The notes beneath the pieces were generated by a model. That model did not search any database, was not told where the DNA came from, and saw only the letters and a program-made list of their open reading frames with translations. Made by a program: the position numbers and the translations under genes. Positions 8,456 to 18,078 of a stretch of DNA of 64,000 nucleotides are shown one piece after another. Position 1 is the first letter of the stretch. Each line of letters opens with the position of its first letter. This DNA is from Aureibaculum sp. 2308TA14-22 (GTDB taxonomy: Bacteria > Bacteroidota > Bacteroidia > Flavobacteriales > Flavobacteriaceae), in assembly GCF_040538665.1 (NCBI RefSeq), contig NZ_JBEWXT010000001.1, forward strand, positions 1 through 64,000, in the 5' to 3' direction.

Positions 8456-9187
8456 ATGAAAAGAGCCATTATTATAATTATTATCATTTTATTGATAGAC
8501 CAATGGAGTAAGGTTTATATTAAAACGAACTTTGTCATAGGTGAAGGTTTTAACGTAATGGGCTTAGATTGGTTTAGAATTCACTTTATCGAGAATTACG
8601 GTATGGCTTGGGGTACTGAATTTGGAGGTAAAAACGGTAAATTGTTTTTAACTTTTTTTAGGTTAATAGCAATTGTAGGTATAGGTTATTGGCTGTATTC
8701 AGCTGTTAAAACAAATGGACATAAAATTTTAATTGTAGCCATTGCTTTTATTTTTGCAGGAGCATTGGGCAATATTATTGATTCGGTTTTTTATGGCGTT
8801 TTATTTGGCGATAGCCATGGTACAGTAGCTACTTTTTTACCAGAAGAAGGTGGTTATAGCACGTTGTTCCATGGAAAAGTAGTGGATCTTTTTTACTTTC
8901 CCATTATAGAAAATGCCCAATTGCCCTCATGGATTCCTGAGATTAGTTTCAATTGGCCAGATTGGATCCCAGGTATTGGTGGCAAAAATTTCTCGTTATT
9001 TGTCGATAGAAATTTCACTTTTTTCCAATATATTTTTAATGTAGCTGACTTTGCTATTTCAACGGGTGTAGGTTTGTTACTTGTCTTCAACAAAAGAGTT
9101 TTTCCTAAAAAGGAAAAGGAAGAAGAGTCAAAAGATCATATTGTTCCACCTGTTGTGGTTAGGCATTATGAAAAGCCGAAATCTTAA
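8456..9187 (+). CDS. lspA: Lipoprotein signal peptidase (signal peptidase II)
   Basis: Inner-membrane aspartic protease that removes signal peptides from prolipoproteins. Features seen are an N-terminal membrane helix followed by DQWSK, a conserved ENYGMAWG segment, and the two catalytic aspartates, Asp109 in NIIDS and Asp198 in NVADFAIS. At 243 residues it is longer than the roughly 165 of E. coli. The two aspartates are 89 residues apart rather than about 27, because of an inserted region (about 115-190) rich in Trp, Pro and Gly. A charged tail follows the last helix. Long LspA variants occur in Bacteroidota. It belongs to the ileS-dksA-lspA neighbourhood. Confidence 0.93.
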   Translation: MKRAIIIIIIILLIDQWSKVYIKTNFVIGEGFNVMGLDWFRIHFIENYGMAWGTEFGGKNGKLFLTFFRLIAIVGIGYWLYSAVKTNGHKILIVAIAFIFAGALGNIIDSVFYGVLFGDSHGTVATFLPEEGGYSTLFHGKVVDLFYFPIIENAQLPSWIPEISFNWPDWIPGIGGKNFSLFVDRNFTFFQYIFNVADFAISTGVGLLLVFNKRVFPKKEKEEESKDHIVPPVVVRHYEKPKS

Positions 9188-9196
9188 ATTCAAAAT

Positions 9197-9216
9197 GAAG
9201 TTAATTTCTTAACTTC
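9197..9216. repeat. Hairpin GAAGTTAA-tttc-TTAACTTC between lspA and uvrC
   Basis: Perfect 8-base arms and a 4-base loop lie immediately before the uvrC start at 9222. No T-run follows on the plus strand. It may be an intercistronic processing or translation-modulating hairpin. Confidence 0.45.
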
Positions 9217-9221
9217 GTTGT

Positions 9222-11021
9222 ATGCAAAACACCGATTTAGAACTTCAACTCAAAACGTTACCTAATACACCCGGTGTTTATCAATATTTTGATAAAAATG
9301 ATACTATTTTATATGTTGGTAAGGCAAAAAACCTAAAAAAAAGAGTAAGCTCTTACTTTACCAAAAACCATGAATATGGTAAAACCAAGGTATTAGTCAA
9401 AAAAATTGCTTCCATAAAGCATATAGTGGTTTCTACTGAAATGGATGCACTATTATTAGAGAACAATCTTATAAAAAAATACAAACCACGCTATAATATT
9501 TTATTAAAAGATGATAAGACTTATCCTTGGATTTGTATTAAAAAAGAGCCTTTTCCCAGAGTTTTTTTAACCAGAAAAGTGATTAAAGATGGTTCGGAAT
9601 ATTTTGGGCCCTACACTTCAGTAAGAACTGCGAAAGCATTACTTTCTTTGGTAAAGGAATTATATCAGCTCCGCACCTGTGCTTATGATCTATCTCAAAA
9701 AAATATTGAATCAGGTAAGTATAAAGTTTGCTTAGAATATCATATTAAAAATTGCCAAGGCCCATGTGAAGGTTTGCAATCAGAAGCTGATTATTTAAAG
9801 AGCATTGACGCTATCAGAAATATTATTAAAGGCAATTTTAAAGACGCATTACAACATTTTAAAAGTGTTATGCTACAATTTGCTGAAAACCATGAGTTTG
9901 AAGAAGCTCAAAAAATTAAAGAAAAAATAGATTTGTTGGCCAATTATCAGGCAAAGTCTACCGTGGTCAACCCATCCATTTCCAACGTGGATGTTTTTTC
10001 GATCACTTCTGATGAGAGTTTTGCCTATGTCAATTTTTTTAAACTGATGAATGGTGCTATCATTCAATCACATACCACAGAAATAAAAAAGAAATTAGAC
10101 GAGTCGGACAAGCATTTATTAGAGTTGTCAATTATTGAAATCAGACAACGTTTCAATTCACAATCTAAAGAAATTTATGTCCCTTTTAAGGTAAATGTTG
10201 GTGATGAAATTAAAGTAACTATCCCAAAACAAGGAGATAAAAAACATATTGTTGATCTATCTTTACGTAATGCAAAATATTATAGACAAGAACGTTTCAA
10301 ACAAATTAAAATCGTTGATCCTGATAGGCACACCAATAGAATAATGGCTCAGATGCAAAAAGATTTACGTTTACCAAAAGAGCCACGCCATATTGAATGT
10401 TTTGACAATTCTAATATACAAGGTACACACCCTGTAGCTGCTTGTGTGGTTTTTAAAGATGGTAAACCGAGTAAGAGCGATTATCGTAAATATAATATTA
10501 AAACTGTTGAGGGCCCTGACGATTTTGGCTCTATGGAAGAAGTGGTACACAGGCGTTATAAACGGTTGTTGGACGAAGGACAAGAATTGCCACAGCTAAT
10601 CGTTATAGATGGTGGTAAGGGGCAGTTGTCATCAGCTTTAAAAAGCTTGGATGTTTTAGGTCTGCGAAAAAAAATAGCCATTATCGGGATTGCAAAACGA
10701 TTAGAAGAAATTTTTTATCCCGACGATCCTATTCCATTATATTTAGATAAGAAATCGGAAACTTTAAAAATCATTCAACAATTACGAAACGAAGCACATC
10801 GATTTGCAATTACGTTTCATAGAAATAAACGAAGTAAAAGTGCCATCCAAACAGAATTAGAACAAATTCCAGGTATAGGTAAGCAAACTGTTGAAAGTTT
10901 GTTAAAACATTTTAAATCGGCCAAACGGGTTTCGAAGGCATCATTTAAGGAAATAGAAAAAATTATTGGGAACTCTAGAGCAACCAAAGTACATAATTAT
11001 TATCATTTAAAAGAGAATTAA
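9222..11021 (+). CDS. uvrC: Excinuclease ABC subunit C
   Basis: Cytoplasmic nuclease of nucleotide excision repair; with UvrAB it makes both incisions around bulky DNA lesions. The 599 residues contain an N-terminal GIY-YIG nuclease domain (about 12-95; GVYQYF and ILYVGKAKNLKKR), a cysteine-bearing segment (C-A-Y and CLEYHIKNCQGPC, about 160-185), a UVR UvrB-binding motif (about 208-243), the RNase H-like C-terminal nuclease domain (about 370-530, with ECFDNSNIQG and VIDGGKGQL), and terminal helix-hairpin-helix repeats (QIPGIGKQT). Length and domain order are typical. The patatin gene begins 5 bases downstream, suggesting co-transcription. Confidence 0.97.
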   Translation: MQNTDLELQLKTLPNTPGVYQYFDKNDTILYVGKAKNLKKRVSSYFTKNHEYGKTKVLVKKIASIKHIVVSTEMDALLLENNLIKKYKPRYNILLKDDKTYPWICIKKEPFPRVFLTRKVIKDGSEYFGPYTSVRTAKALLSLVKELYQLRTCAYDLSQKNIESGKYKVCLEYHIKNCQGPCEGLQSEADYLKSIDAIRNIIKGNFKDALQHFKSVMLQFAENHEFEEAQKIKEKIDLLANYQAKSTVVNPSISNVDVFSITSDESFAYVNFFKLMNGAIIQSHTTEIKKKLDESDKHLLELSIIEIRQRFNSQSKEIYVPFKVNVGDEIKVTIPKQGDKKHIVDLSLRNAKYYRQERFKQIKIVDPDRHTNRIMAQMQKDLRLPKEPRHIECFDNSNIQGTHPVAACVVFKDGKPSKSDYRKYNIKTVEGPDDFGSMEEVVHRRYKRLLDEGQELPQLIVIDGGKGQLSSALKSLDVLGLRKKIAIIGIAKRLEEIFYPDDPIPLYLDKKSETLKIIQQLRNEAHRFAITFHRNKRSKSAIQTELEQIPGIGKQTVESLLKHFKSAKRVSKASFKEIEKIIGNSRATKVHNYYHLKEN

Positions 11022-11026
11022 CGTTA

Positions 11027-13249
11027 ATGCTAAAAAGAATACTACTCATACTACTACTGATTCAAGCACAGCTTTTGTTTGGACAAGATAGTATTAAATC
11101 TCAAAAAGATTTAAAAGTAGGTTTAGTGTTAAGCGGTGGTGGAGCCAAGGGTTTTGCCCATATTGGAGCTTTAAAAATATTGGAAGAAGCGGGTGTGAGA
11201 ATAGATTATATTGGTGGTACGAGCATGGGTGCTATAATTGGGGCATTGTATTCTTCAGGATATTCGGCAAATGAATTGGATTCTATTGTAACTTCATTTG
11301 ATTTGAATGAATTAATGCAGGATAATCTTCCCCGAAAATCAAAATCAATTTATCAAAAAGAAAATACGGAAAAGTATGCTTTAACGCTACCCATAAAAAA
11401 CAGGGGAGTATTATTGCCAACTGCTCTTTCAAAAGGTCAGAACGTTTTTAATCTCTTATCTCAACTCACAGAACACGTTCATAATATTAATGATTTTTCT
11501 AAAATGCCTATTCCGTTTTTTTGTGTGGTTACAAATTTAGAAAATGGAAAGGCAGAGATTTTAGAAGAGGGTTTTTTACCCGAAGCTGTTAGGGCTAGCG
11601 GTTCTTTTCCTACGTTGTTAGATCCAGTTGAGATTGATGGTAAATTATTAACCGATGGCGGTGTCACAAATAATTTTCCGGTAGATATTATGAAAAAAAA
11701 GGGCGTTGATATTATAATAGGTATTGACGTTCAAGATAAATTAAAAGGTCAAAAAGGGTTGAATTCTGCCTTAGAAATCGTAATGCAAATTGTGAGTTTT
11801 CAAATGTATAACGATTCCGATAACAAGCGAAATAAAGCGGACATTTACATACATCCTGACATTAGCGATTTCAACGTTATTTCATTCGATTTGACTAAGG
11901 ATATTATTGAAAGTGGCGAAAGTGCAACACGCAAACAATTAAATGCTCTGCAAGAAATTGCTAAAAAACAAAGATTTGAAAATGATAAGAGGAAAAAAGT
12001 TGTTCAGATAAATAAAAAATTATTTATTGATGATATTAGTATTTCTGGTAATAAAAATTATACAGATGAGTATGTCATTGGTAAATTAAACTTTAAAAAG
12101 AAAGACACGATAACTTACGAGAAATTTACCGAGGGTTTAAATAATTTATCTGCTACGGGTAATTTCAGAAATATTCAATATCAATTTGTTCAAAATAAAG
12201 AAAGGACAAAAATCCAGTTAAAATTAAGGGAAGAAGAATTATCAACCTTTTTACAACTAGGGGTTCACTATGATGATTTATATAAAACAGGAGTACTTTT
12301 AAACTTTACAGGAAAGCACATGATTTTTAAGAATGATGTGCTTTCGGCAGATTTAGTATTAGGCGATAATATTAGATACAATATAGATTACTTCATAGAT
12401 AATGGGTTCCATTGGAGTTACGGTATTAAAACAAGATATAACAAGTTTAACAGATCGTTTTTTGAAAATTTAATAAACGATGATGCAGCAGGTGTTAATG
12501 TTGGTAAAGTTCCAATTGAATACAATGATTATACTACTCAGCTTTATGTACAAAATGCTTTTACCAGAGGGATTGCACTACGATTGGGAGTGGAGAATAA
12601 ATATGTTAGAACTTTTTTTGAAACAATTGAAAATAACCAAACTATTAAAAATTTTATAGATAATACCTCTTACGTAAGTGCATACACTAATTTATTATTA
12701 GACACTTACGATAATAAATACTTTCCTAAAAAAGGACTCTATTTTTTTGCTGATTATCATGCTTATTTATTGGCCTCTAATTTTGACACTAACTTTAAAG
12801 CTTTTTCTCAATTAAAAGGTGAACTAGGTGGTGCATTTACTATTGGAGATAAATTTACAACGCATATTGTTTCTCAGGCAGGAATTACTTTAGGAGATGG
12901 TACTAATATATTTAATTTCTTTTTAGGTGGTGGCAATCAAAATTTGATAAATAACTTCTATAATTTTTATGGTTATGATGTTGCTGACCTAGGTGAAAGT
13001 GCTTTCTTAAAAACAGCTGTTACCTTACGTTACGAATTGTTTAAAAAGAACCACATATCTTTTATTGCCAATGCCGCTAGAGTTGAAGATGACATATTCA
13101 ATCAAGGAGACATTTTTGACAATACCAAGCTAGGTTTTGCTGCGGGGTATAGTATTGAATCTTTTTTAGGGCCAGTTGAAGTAAAATACACTTGGTCACC
13201 AGATACACAACAAAACTACTGGTTATTTAATGTAGGATTTTGGTTTTAA
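11027..13249 (+). CDS. Patatin-like phospholipase with POTRA domain and C-terminal outer-membrane barrel
   Basis: This 740-residue exported protein combines a lipase with a barrel. The signal peptide is about 1-19 (LLFGQ). The patatin domain spans about 30-300, with oxyanion motif GGGAKG (37-42), nucleophile Ser66 in GTSMG and Asp210 in TDGG, forming the expected Ser-Asp dyad. About 335-400 resembles a POTRA domain (DDISISGNKNYTDEYV), and about 400-740 is a BamA/Omp85-like beta-barrel ending in FNVGFWF, with a terminal Phe. This is the layout of PlpD-like (type Vd) autotransporters and RssA-type proteins. Likely role: a surface or periplasmic phospholipase anchored in the outer membrane. It follows uvrC in the same operon. 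The substrate is unknown. Confidence 0.9.
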   Translation: MLKRILLILLLIQAQLLFGQDSIKSQKDLKVGLVLSGGGAKGFAHIGALKILEEAGVRIDYIGGTSMGAIIGALYSSGYSANELDSIVTSFDLNELMQDNLPRKSKSIYQKENTEKYALTLPIKNRGVLLPTALSKGQNVFNLLSQLTEHVHNINDFSKMPIPFFCVVTNLENGKAEILEEGFLPEAVRASGSFPTLLDPVEIDGKLLTDGGVTNNFPVDIMKKKGVDIIIGIDVQDKLKGQKGLNSALEIVMQIVSFQMYNDSDNKRNKADIYIHPDISDFNVISFDLTKDIIESGESATRKQLNALQEIAKKQRFENDKRKKVVQINKKLFIDDISISGNKNYTDEYVIGKLNFKKKDTITYEKFTEGLNNLSATGNFRNIQYQFVQNKERTKIQLKLREEELSTFLQLGVHYDDLYKTGVLLNFTGKHMIFKNDVLSADLVLGDNIRYNIDYFIDNGFHWSYGIKTRYNKFNRSFFENLINDDAAGVNVGKVPIEYNDYTTQLYVQNAFTRGIALRLGVENKYVRTFFETIENNQTIKNFIDNTSYVSAYTNLLLDTYDNKYFPKKGLYFFADYHAYLLASNFDTNFKAFSQLKGELGGAFTIGDKFTTHIVSQAGITLGDGTNIFNFFLGGGNQNLINNFYNFYGYDVADLGESAFLKTAVTLRYELFKKNHISFIANAARVEDDIFNQGDIFDNTKLGFAAGYSIESFLGPVEVKYTWSPDTQQNYWLFNVGFWF

Positions 13250-13259
13250 GAATTTTAGC

Positions 13260-13302
13260 TAAAACATGATGCAATTTTAGAACATTATTACATCATGTTT
13301 TA
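13260..13302. terminator. Bidirectional hairpin between the convergent patatin and RND genes
   Basis: AAAACATGATG (13261-13271) pairs with CATCATGTTTT (13291-13301) across a 19-base loop. A/T tracts flank both sides, so it can terminate transcription in both directions. Confidence 0.6.
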
Positions 13303-13315
13303 TAGACTCAATAAG

Positions 13316-16300
13316 TTAACCTTCAACAATAACATCCTTATTGCTAGTAACATGTACTTTATGTTTTCTGTCAAAAACTCTAAACTTAAATTTAGTAATT
13401 AAATAAAACAATATTGGTACAACTATTAAAGTTAAAAAAGTAGCTACTATTAAACCGTAAATCACTGTCCAAGCTAAAGGCCCCCAGAAAATAACATTAT
13501 CACCACCCATATAAATGTTAGCATCAAACTCGCTAAAGAATGTAAAGAAATTTATATTTAGACCAATAGCAAGCGGAATTAACCCTAAAATTGTCGTAAT
13601 AGCCGTTAATAAAACTGGTCTTAAACGTGCTTTACCTGCCCTAACTATACATTCAAAAATTTCATCTAATTGAAGGTGCTCATCTTCGTTCAAATCTTTT
13701 TCAACGATCTTTCTATCAATAAGAAGTTGAGCATAATCGAGTAATACAACACCGTTGTTAACTACAATTCCTGCTAAAGATATAATACCCATCATAGTCA
13801 TCATAATAACAAACGGAGCTCCTGTTATTACCAAACCTCCAAAAACACCGATAAGACTTAAGAATATGGCTATCATGATAATTCCGGGTTTTGAAACGGA
13901 ATTAAATTGAAATATTAAGATAAAGAAGATTAAACTTAATCCTGTAAAAAAGGCAGTCATTAAAAATGTCATTTGTTTATTCTGTTCTTCAATTTGTCCA
14001 GTGTAATCGAACTCAATATTATCGGGTAATCCTTTAAAGCTCTTCATTTCATTTTGAACTTGAGCTACAATGGCACCTGCATCGGTAAAACCAGGAGACA
14101 AAGCCGAGTAAACAGTTACTACACGCTTTAATTTTTTGTGTTTAATGGCACTAAAACCAGAGGTATTATTGTGCTTGGCCACAGTAGAAACGGGTATTTC
14201 TTTTACTTGACCAGAAGCAGGATCTCTAAAAGTTATATTTTGGTTGAAAATTGCACTGGTATTGTATCTATTTTCTTTGTTAAAACGTACATAGATATCG
14301 AAATCATCACCGTCCTCTTTGTAAATACCTGCTTTGGCACCAAAGATTGAATTTCGTAATTGTTGCCCTACTTGCCCTGAATTAACACCTAGCTCGCCCG
14401 CTTTTTTTCTATCGACAATCACTTGGGTTGTGGGCTTGTCTTTATTTACATCAATTTTAAGTTCATCAATACCTGCTATATTTCTAGAATTGATAAAGTC
14501 ACGCATTCTTTCGGCAGTATTTATTAATTCATTATAATCTTTACCGGTAATTTCAATATTTATTGGAGCACCTGCAGGTGGTCCATTAACGTCTTTTTCA
14601 ACAGAAATAAGTACACCTGGATAAATACCGACCAATGCTTTTTGCACTTTTTGCCGTAATAGTTCACTGTCTTCTCCACGTCTGTATTTATACTCACGCA
14701 TGCTAGCGGTAATTTTTGCTTTATGTGGCATTTCAGATGCAGAACCACCGTCTGTATTTGGATTTCCTGCACCTTCACCTACCTGTGCCACTACACTCTC
14801 AACCATAAAGTTGTAATCACCATCTTTATACTGATTATTGTTTAGTTCTGCGTAAACACGTTTTTCAATTTCTTTGGTTATGGTATTGGTTTTTTCTATA
14901 TCAGTACCTTGAGGATATTCTATGTATACAATAATCTGATTGGGTTTGTTATCAGGGAAAAACTCTACTTTAGTACGTTGTGTTGCTAGAGAAGCTCCAA
15001 ATGACATAAATGCTATTATTAACAAAACAAATGTTGCAATTGTAATTGCGTAAGGTCTCCATTTTGTTAATGCCCATCGTATTTGTTTTTCATACCAATT
15101 TTCTAGCTTCACTAAGGCTTTGGTTTGGAAACTATTAGCCCACTTTCTTAAAAACAACCTATAAATCCATAATAGTATAGCTGTTAAAATCATTAAAGAA
15201 CCTAAACCTCTGTAAGCACCTCCAAAAATGATAACCAATAAACCAATAAAGGCCATTACACTAGTAATAATTATGATATTTTTCAGCGGCATATCTTTAT
15301 CTTCGGTTGTCATAAATTTTGATACCAAAACAGAATTAAAGAAAATAGCCACAAAAAGTGACGAGCCTAGCACAACGGACAACGTTATCGGGAAAAATTT
15401 CATAAACTCGCCCATCATTCCGGGCCATAAACCTAACGGTATAAAAGCAGCAACGGTAGTTGCGGTGGAGATGATTATGGGGAATGCAATTTCACCAATA
15501 CCTTTTTTGGCGGCTTCAATACGGCTCATGCCCTCCTCGTCCATCAATCGATAAACATTTTCTACAACAACAATACCATTATCTACCAACATACCAAGAC
15601 CCATAATAAGCCCAAATAAAATCATGGTGTTTAATGTATAACCAAACATATTTAATATCATTAAAGACATAAACATTGACATGGGTATGGCAAAACCAAC
15701 AAAAATGGCATTTTTAAAACCTAAAAAGAACATTAATACCGTAACCACTAGTATTATACCAAATATGATATTGTTTACCAGATCATCTACCATACCTGTA
15801 GTAATCGAAGATTGGTCATTGTTTAAGGTTATGCTAAGGTCTTGTGGAAATTGATCTTTTTCGGCAACCTTAACTATCTCTTTAATTTGGTCAATAGCGG
15901 CAACCATATTTTTTCCAGCACGCTTTTTTACATCAAGCATTACAACAGGTTTTCCGAATTCTCTTGCATAAGTGGTTCTATCTTTTTCACGAAAAGAAAC
16001 TTCTGCAATATCTTTTAAATAAATGGGATTGTTATTTTCAGACTTTACAACAAAATTGTTCAGATCGGCAGGGTCTTCAATTTCTCCTAAAATACGCACT
16101 GTTCTTCGTTGACCACTTGCTATCAAATTACCTGCTGACATAGTGACATTACCATTATTAATAGCACCAATTACATCGTTAAAACTAACTTTTGCAGCCA
16201 TCATTTTGTAAATATCTACTGCAACTTCAACCTCTTTTTCTTGAGCACCGCGGATGTCAGCTTTTTTAATTTCGGAAAGATCTTCAATTTCATCTTGCAA

Positions 16301-16828
16301 TACCTCTGCGTACTCTTTTAGCTTTTCAATAGTGTAGTCACCAGAAATACTAATATTTAATATTGGAAATTCTTCTGACAAACTCAATTCAAACACATTA
16401 GGCTCAACTTTAGCACCATTAAAGGTAGGCCAGTCTTCGCTAGAGGTTTCTGAATCAATTTCGTCTTTTACTTTTTGCTTGGCTTGTTCAACAGTAATGT
16501 TTTCATCAAACTCTACAATAACCATAGAATAATCCTCTTGTGAGGTTGAAGTTATTTCTACAACATTACTAACCGTTTTTAATTTGTCTTCTAATGGATC
16601 TGAAATGAGTTTTTCAATATCCTCTGCAGTATTGCCCGGAAAGACGGAGCTAATGTAAATTTTTGTTTCCTTGACTTCTGGAAAGCTTTCCCTAGGCATT
16701 GCAAAATATGCTGAAATACCTAAAAATAGAATGACCGCTATCATTACATAAATGGTTGTACTATTATTGATTGCCCAAGATGATAAACCGAATTCTTTAT
16801 TTACATTCTTTTTTTGTTGTTTCGCCAT
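13316..16828 (-). CDS. RND efflux transporter permease (AcrB/HAE type)
   Basis: Inner-membrane proton-driven pump of 1170 residues. It has the twofold RND layout: an N-terminal helix (about 24-45), a large periplasmic loop, helices 2-6 (about 350-490), an extra cytoplasmic/membrane insert (about 510-565), helix 7 (about 600-625), a second periplasmic loop and helices 8-12 (about 965-1150). The helix 4 proton-relay region reads GMLVDNGIVVVEN, so the classical Asp-Asp pair is Asp-Asn. MGIISLAGIVVNNGVVLLDY is the matching helix 10 motif. It is the last gene of a TetR-TolC-adaptor-pump operon, 46 bases after the adaptor. Substrates are probably hydrophobic toxicants, but specificity cannot be read. 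Confidence 0.93.
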   Translation of the reverse strand: MAKQQKKNVNKEFGLSSWAINNSTTIYVMIAVILFLGISAYFAMPRESFPEVKETKIYISSVFPGNTAEDIEKLISDPLEDKLKTVSNVVEITSTSQEDYSMVIVEFDENITVEQAKQKVKDEIDSETSSEDWPTFNGAKVEPNVFELSLSEEFPILNISISGDYTIEKLKEYAEVLQDEIEDLSEIKKADIRGAQEKEVEVAVDIYKMMAAKVSFNDVIGAINNGNVTMSAGNLIASGQRRTVRILGEIEDPADLNNFVVKSENNNPIYLKDIAEVSFREKDRTTYAREFGKPVVMLDVKKRAGKNMVAAIDQIKEIVKVAEKDQFPQDLSITLNNDQSSITTGMVDDLVNNIIFGIILVVTVLMFFLGFKNAIFVGFAIPMSMFMSLMILNMFGYTLNTMILFGLIMGLGMLVDNGIVVVENVYRLMDEEGMSRIEAAKKGIGEIAFPIIISTATTVAAFIPLGLWPGMMGEFMKFFPITLSVVLGSSLFVAIFFNSVLVSKFMTTEDKDMPLKNIIIITSVMAFIGLLVIIFGGAYRGLGSLMILTAILLWIYRLFLRKWANSFQTKALVKLENWYEKQIRWALTKWRPYAITIATFVLLIIAFMSFGASLATQRTKVEFFPDNKPNQIIVYIEYPQGTDIEKTNTITKEIEKRVYAELNNNQYKDGDYNFMVESVVAQVGEGAGNPNTDGGSASEMPHKAKITASMREYKYRRGEDSELLRQKVQKALVGIYPGVLISVEKDVNGPPAGAPINIEITGKDYNELINTAERMRDFINSRNIAGIDELKIDVNKDKPTTQVIVDRKKAGELGVNSGQVGQQLRNSIFGAKAGIYKEDGDDFDIYVRFNKENRYNTSAIFNQNITFRDPASGQVKEIPVSTVAKHNNTSGFSAIKHKKLKRVVTVYSALSPGFTDAGAIVAQVQNEMKSFKGLPDNIEFDYTGQIEEQNKQMTFLMTAFFTGLSLIFFILIFQFNSVSKPGIIMIAIFLSLIGVFGGLVITGAPFVIMMTMMGIISLAGIVVNNGVVLLDYAQLLIDRKIVEKDLNEDEHLQLDEIFECIVRAGKARLRPVLLTAITTILGLIPLAIGLNINFFTFFSEFDANIYMGGDNVIFWGPLAWTVIYGLIVATFLTLIVVPILFYLITKFKFRVFDRKHKVHVTSNKDVIVEG

Positions 16829-16874
16829 TTTTGTAACTGTAATGATTAGATTTAGAATAAACTATAAATACTGA

Positions 16875-18068
16875 TTATTGGACACTGTCTTTAGGTTGAT
16901 CTGCACTCAGAATCTTTACGGTTTGCCCATTTTTTACACTTCTTGCTCCTTCTTCAATAACCTCGGTACCGTTTTCCAACCCTTTTAAAACCTCAATAAT
17001 ATCACCTTGTGTTCTACCCGTTTCTATAATTACCTTTTCGGCAACACCTTCATTGTTTCCGTTAATATTTTTTACTATGTAAACATATTGTTCGCCATTT
17101 GCATTTTCAGAAATAATACTTTGCGGAATTAAATAGGCCTTATCGTTTGAGTAATCGTTTATCTTTAACTTGGCTGTTAAATTGGGCTTAATATCTTTGT
17201 CTTTATTAGGTACGGGTACTTCAATTTTAAAAGTACGATTACTTGGATTAATATAATCTGCCGTTTGTCTGATTTTTGATTCAATTGTTTTTCCAATAAC
17301 GGGTAGCTCTACATAAACATCTTTGTTCTTTATAACATCGTTCAGGTACCTTTCAGGAACTTCGGTTTCAATGTACATATTGTTGAGGTTTACAATTCGC
17401 ATTAATTGCGATTGGCCAGCACCTACAACGCTTCCTTGTTCGGTTATAATATCATCAATAGTACCTGAAAATGGAGCTCTAACAGTCGTTTTTGCTAATT
17501 GTTGATCTAATTGATTAATAGCTTTAGACTGAGCTTCATAGTTTGATTTAGCTTGTAAATACTGAATTTCGCTTCCAATGTTTTGTTTCCATAAACGTTC
17601 TTGACGCTCAAATGTGGTTTTTGCCAAATCAGCTTGAATTTGTAATTGAGCTTTTTGCTGACCGAGGCCTCCATCATCAATTTTAGCTAACAATTGACCT
17701 TTTGACACTCGCTGACCTTCTTTTACATAAACCTTGGAAAGAATTCCAGAAAATTCAGGGTATAATACCAATAAATTTTTGGTGGTTACATTCCCTTGCA
17801 ATTCTAAATAGTGATTAAAAGGTTTTTCCTTTGCTGTTAGTGTAGTAATTAGCGGAATATGTTTTACTGTATCTAAACTTGATATTCTGGCATCAAGCTG
17901 CTTTAGTTGCTCTTCAAACTCCTGTTGTTTTGCTACTACTTCGGCACGTTTTGCTCTTATTTTTTCTAAATCGTTACCTGTAATAACATCTTCAACAGAT
18001 TGATTTTTATCTCCACCACAAGATGATAGAATTAAGGTTATAAGTGCTATTAATGTTATATTTTTCAT
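16875..18068 (-). CDS. RND efflux periplasmic adaptor (membrane fusion protein), lipoprotein
   Basis: This 397-residue adaptor links the inner-membrane pump to the TolC-type channel. The signal peptide ends in a lipobox (LSSC, Cys17), so it is probably lipid-anchored. A coiled coil (about 35-65) precedes the barrel-sandwich/lipoyl part (GNVTTKNLLVLYPEFSG, KVYVKEGQRVSKGQLLAKID), a hairpin (about 135-190), then the beta-barrel and membrane-proximal domains (TVRAPFSGTIDDI onward). The gene lies 10 bases after the TolC gene and 46 before the pump gene on the minus strand. The family role is well established; the substrate is unknown. Confidence 0.93.
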   Translation of the reverse strand: MKNITLIALITLILSSCGGDKNQSVEDVITGNDLEKIRAKRAEVVAKQQEFEEQLKQLDARISSLDTVKHIPLITTLTAKEKPFNHYLELQGNVTTKNLLVLYPEFSGILSKVYVKEGQRVSKGQLLAKIDDGGLGQQKAQLQIQADLAKTTFERQERLWKQNIGSEIQYLQAKSNYEAQSKAINQLDQQLAKTTVRAPFSGTIDDIITEQGSVVGAGQSQLMRIVNLNNMYIETEVPERYLNDVIKNKDVYVELPVIGKTIESKIRQTADYINPSNRTFKIEVPVPNKDKDIKPNLTAKLKINDYSNDKAYLIPQSIISENANGEQYVYIVKNINGNNEGVAEKVIIETGRTQGDIIEVLKGLENGTEVIEEGARSVKNGQTVKILSADQPKDSVQ

Positions 18069-18078
18069 GTTGTATATG

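Noticed and set aside
15228-15554. Reading frame of 108 codons on the plus strand inside the RND pump gene
   Set aside because: It is antisense to a well-supported transporter gene, has no family features and no promoter or start signals.
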